Part shown: piece by piece, positions 9,401 to 16,220 of the stretch
Numbering within the stretch: position 1 is the stretch's first letter
How the letters are laid out: every line of letters starts with the position of its first letter
The notes under the pieces: model-generated
Database searches by the model: none
What the model saw: the letters and a program-made list of their open reading frames with translations, nothing else
What the model was told of the DNA's origin: nothing
Program-made: the position numbers and the translations under genes
DNA from: G963662655 sp963666875
Lineage (GTDB): Bacteria; Cloacimonadota; Cloacimonadia; Cloacimonadales; JAIOQZ01
Assembly (NCBI GenBank): GCA_963666875.2
Contig: CAXXPU010000006.1
Span: 434,001-498,000, forward strand
Length of the DNA: 64,000 bases
Direction: 5' to 3'

Positions 9401-12400
9401 CAAATGGTAACATTCGAGCTTGAAGGTTATGAAGGCGAAGATGCGATGTTCCGCTGGCATTTCGGAACCGATGGCTCTGTCAATACATATCCAGGCTGGG
9501 CAATCGACGACGTTCGCATCGGTATGCCGGAAGAACGTCTTGCACTTCAGCAGGACAATGACCACCTTCGCTGGGTCAGCAATATGCCGAATAGAGACCA
9601 GCGTATCATCGAAGGTTACTCGGTCTATCGTCTCCTTCTCGGCGACGAAGACAACGAAGTGAACTGGGATCTGGTCAACGGCGCCGTTTCGGATACAACC
9701 TATGCGGACGCTACCTGGGAATATGCCACAACCAACATCTACAAATATGCCGTTAAGGCTAACTACACCAACGGTATCTATTCCGATGCCGCCGTCTCCG
9801 ACTGGCTGGCGAAGAATTATTACACGACCTGCTTGGTGAACGTCAACTCTGCTACGGGTGATCCGCTTGAAGGTACTCTTGTCAGACTTAGCTGCCAGGA
9901 AACCGATCCCGACGGCGAATATCCCGAGTACGAATATGAATTTGACGCAGACGATACCAGCGCATACTTCCCGATGGTATGGCTTGGTACCTATGAAGTG
10001 TCTGTAATGCTCGAAGGCGCGGAACCGGTTGTGGAGATACACAACATCACCACTCCGACCGAAATCACGATCACGCTTACAGAGCTTACACCTCCGGTCA
10101 ACGGACTGGAGGCTACCGTCACCGGAAACGACGTTACTCTTATGTGGCGTACTCCGTCTAATTCGACCGAATACAATTTCGACGATGACGATGGCGAATT
10201 CATCAGCAATAACGCTGCCGGCTGGCAGTGGGGTGAAGATGCCAACATGGGCTCTCATTCTGAGCCGAATGTCTGGGGTACCGTACTCAATGGTAACTAC
10301 GAGAACAGCTGTAACTACATTCTGGATTCTCCGGAAATCACCGTTGGCGGTAACAATTACCTGACCTTCTGGCATTACTACAATACAGAAGGTTCTGTAA
10401 CCTACACCTACGATGCCGGTAACGTGAAAATCTCCGTCGATGGCGGTGACACATGGACCGTTATCGAGCCGGATGAAGGTTATCCGTCGCCTGCCGCCTA
10501 TACCGGAAATGGTGCGATTCCTGGCGAGCCCTGCTACTTCGGCGACTCCGGTGGCTGGGTTCAGGCTAACTTCAATCTCGAAGAATACGCTGGCTCTTCG
10601 GCTATGTTCCGTTGGTCGTATGGTTCTGACAGCTCTGTGAACAGCTACTACGGCTGGTATATCGACGACGTCTATGTTGGCGTTCCTCAGGATGATCGCG
10701 CAACCGACAACAACGTGACACGTCGGGAAGCACGCCGCACCGACCGCTCTCTCGAAGGATACACCCTCTATCGCAACGGCTCCCTGCTCGATGACACACT
10801 CACCCCGCAGGATACCGTATATGTCGATATGGACCTTGTTGACGGCGTCTATACCTATGACGTCATCGCAAACTACACGACCGGCGACTCCCAAGCCGAA
10901 ACCATCACGGTTCAGGTTTATCCCGTTACCATCACAGGTTACGTGAATACTACCGACCACCCGGATGACGGACTCACCGGAGCATTGGTCATTCTCCAGA
11001 ACGACCTCTACTACTTCGAAGTCTATACTGTTGACGGTAATTTCAGCTTCGTCGATGTAAACGGTATGCAGACCTACACTCTTACCATTACCTATGATGG
11101 TGGAGACTCATTCTACGATATGTATGAGACGGAACTCACCGTGGCCGATCTGGATATCAATCTCGGAACCATCACACTCATCGAGCAGACGCCTGCTCCT
11201 GGTAGTGTGATCGCTACCGAAAGCACCGATCATACTCAAGTCGATCTGATCTGGGGAACCCCTGGTTCCGCCACACCGACCGAATTCCGTTACGATGACG
11301 GTACGATCACGGGTCAGCTTGGATACGGCTCCGGTGGTACGGACGTACGCCTTGGCGCTGCGCATTATCACGATGCTCGTATCGAAGAAATTACCTGGAT
11401 GTTAACCGACGAAGGCGGACCTCACGCGGCCGTCGATCTCTACATCTATGGTCTGGACGGATCCGGTATGCCGGATGGATTGGACGAACTGTTCTCGATT
11501 ACAGGTGTAGCCAACACCGACGCACAATGGAACACGCTTGTTCTCGATACGCCGGTTGATGCACCGAACGGATTCTTCCTTTGTGCGAACTATCCTTCCG
11601 GATTCATCGGACTTGGAACCGACGATGGCGTGGGTGATCCCTACCCATACATCGCAGGTACCCAGTTGGTTACGAACGCTGTCACAACCAATGACTGGCA
11701 CGATCCGAACGAGTACGGCTACCCGTACAACTTCGCGATCCGCGCGATCGGCCTCGACTACGGTGAGATCGAATACCGCTCGGAATATGTATCGAACCGT
11801 CCCGACTCCAGAATCGAAGCCGGCGAATCTCCGATCTATGTCAGTGGAACCAATATCAACTTAACCCGCAACAAAGTCGCAGCTCGGAAGGATGTCCTCA
11901 ACTACACCCTGCCGAACAACACCCGTTCACTCGAAGGATATCAGGTATATCGTCTTCTCGAAGAAGATATCAATAGTCCTGAGAACTGGGATCACCTGAC
12001 CGAGGGTGGACTTGTAACCGACACCACATACGTCGATGACGGCTGGGCTGCACTCGAGTCCGGAACATACATGTGGGGCGTCAGAGCTGCATACACGAAC
12101 TCTAACTACTCAGAGTTCTCGTTCTCGAATGCGCTTCCTCATAACATGACGGCACCTGTGACCGTCAATGTGACCGCTAACACCGAAGAATCGCCGCAAG
12201 GAGCAATCCTTACCATGGCGAATATCGACGGTGATGAAGAACACGTCTATGAAGCTGTGGTTCCTGCAGGCGGATCGGTTTACTTCCCGTCCGTATGGCT
12301 GGGACTCTACACCATGACTTGCGAACTGGACGGCTACGATGAATACGTTGAAAACAACGTGGTTGTCGAAGATCTCACCGGTGAAGAATTCGATATCGAA

Positions 12401-13558
12401 TTGACAGAAGCCCTGATTGCGGTTGTCGCAGGTTCAGGTGTTGTCGATGGAAACGATATCCTTCTTACCTGGTTCGCTCCTGGTGAAGGTGATGCCGACG
12501 AATTCAGCGAAGACTTCGAATCCGGCGCACTTGGTGCAGGCTGGGAAATCACGGGCGAATCTACAGACGAAAGCGCTTCGATCCCAGGATACTTCACCGT
12601 TACCGATTACAGCGGTACTGACTACGCTCCGTTCGGAACCTATCATACCGGTCTGTGGTGGTCTTACGATCATCAGGACGAATGGCTGATTACTCCGGAA
12701 TTCAATTGTGGTTCGACTTCCAGCATTAACTGGTGGAGCGTCTGCTACGAAGGTTCTGTTAACGAAGACCACTACTATCTCAAGGCTTCTACCGACGGCG
12801 GATCCACCTGGGATATCCTGTGGGATGCATCAGCACTGACCGGTAATGCCTGGAACTACTACGACTATGCGTATGATGTCGATCTGAGCGATTATGCCGG
12901 TCAAAGCATCAAGCTCGCATGGAACTGCGTTGACGGTAGCGGCAACGACGGTCTCTGGTATGTATTCTTCGTCGATAATATCACCATCGCATCCGATGAA
13001 GATGTTATCACATTCGACGGTGCGGACCTGACGCACGAAACCCGTAACAACAAGGGCAAGAAAGAGATCGCCCGTACGGACGACCGCTCACTGCTCGGTT
13101 ATAAGATCGTACGTAACGGAACGGTTATCGTACAGCTTCAGACCGACACCGAATACATCGATGTCAACCTGCAGAGCGGTACCTGGACCTACTTGATCTA
13201 TGCCGTATATACGACAGGTGATGCCGATCCGTTCCCGCTGGGACCATTCATTGGAACCAATGGCGGAAACGCTCCTACATACGTGACAGGCCTGAACGGC
13301 AACCATCCGAACCCGTTCAACCCGGAAACCGAGATCAACTTCTCGCTTTCCAGCCCGGACAAAGTGACCATCGACATCTACAACATCAGAGGCCAGAAGG
13401 TTAAATCCCTGGTCAACGACAAGTACGATGCCGGCGACCACAAGGCTGTCTGGAACGGTACGGACGATGCCAACCACAAGGTCGGTAGTGGTGTTTACTT
13501 CTACAAGATGAAGAGTGGACGCTACACCGCAACCAAGAAGATGATCCTGCTGAAATAA
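6488..13558 (+). CDS. Giant secreted multidomain protein (2356 aa) with C-terminal sorting domain
   Basis: The protein starts with a signal peptide (WILLILGIFLCASLLVA). Residues about 60-290 look like a propeller or SMP-like domain. After that come alternating FN3-like segments, carboxypeptidase-regulatory-like domains (GTIEGTVTLDGG near 655; TVTGRCVGS near 735) and jelly-roll 'cleaved adhesin/MAM-like' domains (about 498-648, 850-1012, 1225-1398 and 2005-2168). Residues about 820-1012 and 1200-1398 are duplicates of each other. Each FN3 unit has an RSLEGYxxYR-like motif. The last 80 residues are the NHPNPFNPETEI...GVYFYKMK sorting domain. The protein is acidic and presumably exported to the surface or medium. 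The start has a GAGGAGG site, and a strong terminator follows. Function is unknown; adhesion or degradation of polymers would fit the domain types. Confidence 0.9.
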   Translation: MKQSSRAWILLILGIFLCASLLVAKTPEVQYSDPAGLAPRSLTTSTSTHQPTQPQTFRTDVAYGYNAYDPSGALSDGPVTFELDSPDAITLIQDQSAYNFIAGSSTDYDGNWWGLVYSTNELVTIDPETGDRTVIATATAPGGRSWTGMAYDFTTMTMYAICFSSGVDAALCTIDLDTYEVTLVGATTDITTPIALACSNEGDVYTVDIADDNLKLVDKTDGSAEIVGYVGFDCIYAQDMEFDHEDNTLWWASYSTQGELRTINIETGQSTLIGMFQGGAEITGFAIFSIPADPGAPAAPSNLVITPNAGGALSCALSWTNPSTDFEGNTLTELTGINIYRNDMLVHTVNNPTIGANASWTDNTMAAPLMAYYRILGVNSFGEGVPVTGNAWVGEDVPAAVTDLTLVENNYNGRLTWVNPTTGMHGGPYNNPITGYHLVRSDGEVIDITGIMTMYDDTTIEFGGTYSYEVSPVNASGIGAPAVSNSCMILTPGTMVYADFEGGVIPEGWTQENIVNDLDWVVQTGGYSGNPEFANNGEYNACLYESGSNGTTTRLISPVFNITQGAVLTFAHTQAVWAGDQDNLTLLYRNTPGGTWTQIQTWTEDISAWQSENFVLPNASTTYQLAFEGLVAYGYGVCLDDIIVSGEAGDVGTIEGTVTLDGGSGVITEVEVEAGGVMVHPNQSGDYAITLAVGTYDVTASLFGYSDVVVEGVDVVADQVTDGVDITLVPNPNVTVTGRCVGSDYPDVGLANVQIDITGYDTYQAFTNADGYFTIEGVWANHTYQLTAMVTGYDVYIGEAIVGDNDVDLGDIILPEIASPPYNLIATQNDEGTIANLIWRTPTGSLETVFNFDNDDCDFVSNSTTGWQWGEDTGFGYNSEPNVWATVLNGNYVDNADWTLDSPEVMIATDDYQLTFWHNVDTENSWDGGNVSISIDGGNSWTVITPIGGYPDDEIVGLDNEPGFTDGPTGWQMVTFELEGYEGEDAMFRWHFGTDGSVNTYPGWAIDDVRIGMPEERLALQQDNDHLRWVSNMPNRDQRIIEGYSVYRLLLGDEDNEVNWDLVNGAVSDTTYADATWEYATTNIYKYAVKANYTNGIYSDAAVSDWLAKNYYTTCLVNVNSATGDPLEGTLVRLSCQETDPDGEYPEYEYEFDADDTSAYFPMVWLGTYEVSVMLEGAEPVVEIHNITTPTEITITLTELTPPVNGLEATVTGNDVTLMWRTPSNSTEYNFDDDDGEFISNNAAGWQWGEDANMGSHSEPNVWGTVLNGNYENSCNYILDSPEITVGGNNYLTFWHYYNTEGSVTYTYDAGNVKISVDGGDTWTVIEPDEGYPSPAAYTGNGAIPGEPCYFGDSGGWVQANFNLEEYAGSSAMFRWSYGSDSSVNSYYGWYIDDVYVGVPQDDRATDNNVTRREARRTDRSLEGYTLYRNGSLLDDTLTPQDTVYVDMDLVDGVYTYDVIANYTTGDSQAETITVQVYPVTITGYVNTTDHPDDGLTGALVILQNDLYYFEVYTVDGNFSFVDVNGMQTYTLTITYDGGDSFYDMYETELTVADLDINLGTITLIEQTPAPGSVIATESTDHTQVDLIWGTPGSATPTEFRYDDGTITGQLGYGSGGTDVRLGAAHYHDARIEEITWMLTDEGGPHAAVDLYIYGLDGSGMPDGLDELFSITGVANTDAQWNTLVLDTPVDAPNGFFLCANYPSGFIGLGTDDGVGDPYPYIAGTQLVTNAVTTNDWHDPNEYGYPYNFAIRAIGLDYGEIEYRSEYVSNRPDSRIEAGESPIYVSGTNINLTRNKVAARKDVLNYTLPNNTRSLEGYQVYRLLEEDINSPENWDHLTEGGLVTDTTYVDDGWAALESGTYMWGVRAAYTNSNYSEFSFSNALPHNMTAPVTVNVTANTEESPQGAILTMANIDGDEEHVYEAVVPAGGSVYFPSVWLGLYTMTCELDGYDEYVENNVVVEDLTGEEFDIELTEALIAVVAGSGVVDGNDILLTWFAPGEGDADEFSEDFESGALGAGWEITGESTDESASIPGYFTVTDYSGTDYAPFGTYHTGLWWSYDHQDEWLITPEFNCGSTSSINWWSVCYEGSVNEDHYYLKASTDGGSTWDILWDASALTGNAWNYYDYAYDVDLSDYAGQSIKLAWNCVDGSGNDGLWYVFFVDNITIASDEDVITFDGADLTHETRNNKGKKEIARTDDRSLLGYKIVRNGTVIVQLQTDTEYIDVNLQSGTWTYLIYAVYTTGDADPFPLGPFIGTNGGNAPTYVTGLNGNHPNPFNPETEINFSLSSPDKVTIDIYNIRGQKVKSLVNDKYDAGDHKAVWNGTDDANHKVGSGVYFYKMKSGRYTATKKMILLK

Positions 13559-13579
13559 TCAGGTCATACAATAACCATA

Positions 13580-13612
13580 AGACCCCGAGGCGACTCGGGG
13601 TCTTTTTCTTTC
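13580..13612 (+). terminator. Rho-independent terminator after the giant secreted gene
   Basis: A perfect 10-bp stem (AGACCCCGAG / CTCGGGGTCT) with a GCGA loop is followed by TTTTTCTTTCTT, 21 bases after the stop codon. Confidence 0.95.
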
Positions 13613-13617
13613 TTGTT

Positions 13618-13640
13618 GGGCAGGTCCCTGTGCCTGCCCT
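13618..13640. repeat. 23-bp interrupted palindrome, copy 1
   Basis: The sequence GGGCAGG-TCCCTGTGC-CTGCCCT forms a GGGCAGG/CCTGCCC dyad. An identical copy lies in reverse orientation at 56953-56975. It begins a few bases after the terminator T-tract. Confidence 0.8.
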
Positions 13641-13666
13641 CTCTCTTCCCTCGTCTCCTTCGTAGC

Positions 13667-13783
13667 GCTCGACCTCCGGGCGAGCTTCTTCAGAAGAGAT
13701 ACAGACGTGGACGTCTGTGTACCCAGGGGCGCTCGACCTCCGGGCGAGCCTCTCTCTATGTAGCGCTCGACCTCCGGGCGAGC
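13667..13783. repeat. Three copies of a 19-bp palindromic repeat
   Basis: GCTCGACCTCCGGGCGAGC occurs at 13667-13685, 13731-13749 and 13765-13783, each able to form a GCTCG/CGAGC hairpin. A fourth copy at 35097-35146 is interrupted by a different palindrome. Between copies 1 and 2, an ACGTCTGTGTACCCAGGGG segment (13711-13729) recurs with one change at 35261-35279. I see no coding potential. Confidence 0.8.
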
Positions 13784-13813
13784 CTGACCCGTGTCTATTA
13801 TGTCAAACCACCC

Positions 13814-13901
13814 GAAATCAACATTCCGAAGACCTCACTTCGCTGATCTGGCATTTGCAAGTAAATGCTACGCACAAGCTCGGACATTCGGAAGTTGATT
13901 T
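13814..13901. repeat. Inverted-repeat element with GAAATCAAC arms
   Basis: The left arm GAAATCAACATTCCGAAG and the right arm CATTCGGAAGTTGATTTC enclose about 52 bases that contain a second dyad (GCATTT...AAATGC). The same arm architecture recurs at 19023-19076, and single arms are visible near 18892 and 35032. It behaves like a dispersed intergenic repeat family. Confidence 0.7.
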
Positions 13902-13970
13902 CACTGGAACGTGTATAGGGATTCGATTAAACAAAAAAAATCACAGAACATCGGCTACTACATTCTCCAT

Positions 13971-13997
13971 GGAGCGCAGGCACCCTTGCCTGCTCCC
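13971..13997. repeat. GCAGGC-CTTGCCTGC repeat, copy 1
   Basis: GGAGCGCAGGCACCCTTGCC and the following TGCTCCC form a short hairpin (GCAGGC/GCCTGC). Two further copies in opposite orientations make the large hairpin at 51270-51335. Confidence 0.75.
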
Positions 13998-14304
13998 TAA
14001 AATTCACTCCTAACGAACCCAAAACCTACAATATTAACGATATTGGATTGGCACAAACGCCCCCGTCTCATGAATGAAAACGTGACATCTGCGCAAATTA
14101 ACCAACCGGTTAAAAAAGCCTTGAAAAAAGTCGGATTTAGATTGCGCCGGAAACCGCTCCAGAAGCGCATTTCGGCGGTGTTACAAATTTGAAAAATAAA
14201 AACCATTTTTACAGAAAAAAAAGATTGACACCGCAGCCGGAAAGCGAGAAATTAGACTGTTCGTAAATAACTGATATTTATAACGTTAAAACAACGAGGC
14301 GAAA
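13998..14304. other. gyrB upstream region
   Basis: The 300 bases before gyrB hold a TTGACA hexamer at 14225-14230 but no clear -10 box at 16-18 bases. They also hold A-rich tracts and a GAGGCGAAA ribosome site at the gene start. A 40-codon basic open frame at 14070-14192 lacks a ribosome site and was not called. No RNA gene was recognised. Confidence 0.45.
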
Positions 14305-16200
14305 ATGGAAAATTTGGAGTACAATGCAAGTAACATTAAAGTGCTAAAAGGGTTAGAGGCAGTTCGAAAAAGACCCGCCATGTACATCGGCGGAACAAGC
14401 GAACGCGGACTGCATCATCTGGTCTATGAAGTCGTCGATAACAGTATCGATGAGGCCCTTGCCGGCATTTGTGACCGAATCGAGGTCGTGATCCATGAGG
14501 ACGGCAGCGTGACCATTGACGACAATGGGCGCGGCATCCCGGTGGAAATTCATAAAACGGAGAAAGTACCTGCGGTGCAAGTGGTTATGACCATGCTTCA
14601 CGCGGGTGGTAAATTCGACAACAAGACCTACAAGGTCTCCGGCGGTCTGCATGGTGTGGGCGTCTCGGTCGTGAATGCGCTGTCGGAATGGCTGCGAGTC
14701 GATATCCACAAGGATGGAAAGGTCTATCAGCAGGATTACTCCAGAGGTCTTCCCACAAAGGAACTCGAGGTGGTCGGCGATTCCGACCGCAGAGGCACCA
14801 TCGTCACCTTCAAGCCGGACGGGACGATCTTCGAGACCACCGAGTTCAGCTTCGATTATCTCTCCGTACGGCTTCGTGAACTCGCGTTCCTGAACAAAGG
14901 TATCACGATCATCCTCAAGTCGGAGATCAGCGATAAACAGCACGAATTTCGCTACGACGGCGGGATTATCTCCTTCGTGCGCTACCTCAACGAGAACAAA
15001 AAGGTGATGTTCCCCGAGCCGGTCTTTATCTCCGGCAACCGCGACGAATGCGAATTCGAGATCGCGATCCAATACAACGAGGGTTTCCAGGAAGTAATCC
15101 TGAGCTTCGCCAACAACATCAACACCATCGAGGGCGGTACGCATCTGAGCGGCTTCAAATCAGCGCTCACGCGTGCTGTCAACGCCTATATTAAGAACGA
15201 GAACCTGCTGAAAAACGAGAAGGTCTCGCCGCAGGGAAGCGATATCCGCGAAGGTATCTGCTCGGTTGTCAGCGTGAAGCTTCCCGATCCGCAATTCGAA
15301 GGGCAGACTAAGACCAAGCTCCAGAACTCGGATATCGAGGGTATTGTCAATTCGGTCGTCTATGAGAAGCTGATGGAGTACTTCGAGGAACATCCCGCCG
15401 AAGCGAAGCACATCGCGATGAAGGCGATCCTCGGCGCACGTTCGCGGGAGGCGGCCCGCAAGGCACGCGAACTGACCCGGCGTAAATCGGTGCTGGAAAG
15501 CGGCAGCCTTCCGGGCAAGCTCGCCGACTGCTCGATTCAGGATCCCACCCAGACGGAAATCTTTCTGGTCGAGGGTGACTCGGCGGGTGGCTCCGCCAAA
15601 ATGGGTCGCGACCGCTCGTTCCAGGCGATTCTTGCGCTGTGGGGCAAGATGCTGAACACCGAGAAAGCGCGCATCGACAAAGTGCTGAACAACGAAAAAA
15701 TTCAGCCCATCATCCTTGCGCTGGGCGCCGGTATCGGCGATGAATTCGATGTCACCAAGCTGCGCTATAACAAGATCATCATCCTCGCGGACGCGGACGT
15801 TGACGGTCAGCACATCGCGACGCTGCTGCTGACGTTCTTCTTCCGCTACATGCGCCCACTGGTAGAATGCGGACACGTCTATATCGCCAAGCCGCCACTA
15901 TTCCTGGTTCAGCGCGGCAAGACCAAGCGTTATGTCCATTCGATCGCGGAACGAGATAAGATGATCGAAGAGATGAGCGGCACAGGACTTCACGTCCAGC
16001 GCTATAAGGGTCTTGGTGAAATGAACCCGGACCAGCTCTGGGAAACCACCATGGATCCCGAGAAACGAATCCTTACATCCGTGAAAATAGAAGACGCGAT
16101 CGAGGCTGATCGGATGTTCACCCTACTGATGAGCGAAGATGTCGAACCGCGCCGTGAATTTATCGAAGCGAACGCAAGATACACGCAAGTCGATGTTTAG
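14305..16200 (+). CDS. gyrB: DNA gyrase subunit B
   Basis: The 631-residue protein is the ATPase/TOPRIM subunit of gyrase. GHKL ATPase motifs are visible: RKRPAMYIG, EVVDNSIDEALAG, DNGRGIP, GGLHGVGVSVVNALS. The TOPRIM motifs EGDSAGGSAK and DADVDGQHI and the C-terminal QRYKGLGEMNPDQLWETTMDP segment are also present. Length is that of the short GyrB form without the Gram-negative insertion. The residue equivalent to E. coli Lys447 is Trp (segment LALWGKML), where most gyrases have Arg or Lys. gyrA follows after 20 bases, so the two subunits are co-transcribed. ParE is the alternative, but the partner has a gyrase-type wrapping domain. Confidence 0.97.
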   Translation: MENLEYNASNIKVLKGLEAVRKRPAMYIGGTSERGLHHLVYEVVDNSIDEALAGICDRIEVVIHEDGSVTIDDNGRGIPVEIHKTEKVPAVQVVMTMLHAGGKFDNKTYKVSGGLHGVGVSVVNALSEWLRVDIHKDGKVYQQDYSRGLPTKELEVVGDSDRRGTIVTFKPDGTIFETTEFSFDYLSVRLRELAFLNKGITIILKSEISDKQHEFRYDGGIISFVRYLNENKKVMFPEPVFISGNRDECEFEIAIQYNEGFQEVILSFANNINTIEGGTHLSGFKSALTRAVNAYIKNENLLKNEKVSPQGSDIREGICSVVSVKLPDPQFEGQTKTKLQNSDIEGIVNSVVYEKLMEYFEEHPAEAKHIAMKAILGARSREAARKARELTRRKSVLESGSLPGKLADCSIQDPTQTEIFLVEGDSAGGSAKMGRDRSFQAILALWGKMLNTEKARIDKVLNNEKIQPIILALGAGIGDEFDVTKLRYNKIIILADADVDGQHIATLLLTFFFRYMRPLVECGHVYIAKPPLFLVQRGKTKRYVHSIAERDKMIEEMSGTGLHVQRYKGLGEMNPDQLWETTMDPEKRILTSVKIEDAIEADRMFTLLMSEDVEPRREFIEANARYTQVDV

Positions 16201-16220
16201 GCGATGATTTTGGAGGCACA

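Noticed and set aside
9305..10960. 551-codon open frame on the - strand inside the giant secreted gene
   Set aside because: It is antisense to a clearly coding, domain-bearing gene, has no ribosome site or recognisable product, and reflects codon bias of the real gene.
13662..13784. Possible CRISPR array from repeated 19-bp units
   Set aside because: Only three units with unequal spacing (64 and 34 bases) and no cas genes; the units are self-complementary dispersed repeats.
14070..14192. 40-codon basic peptide frame before gyrB
   Set aside because: No ribosome site and no known family; it may be real but cannot be supported.
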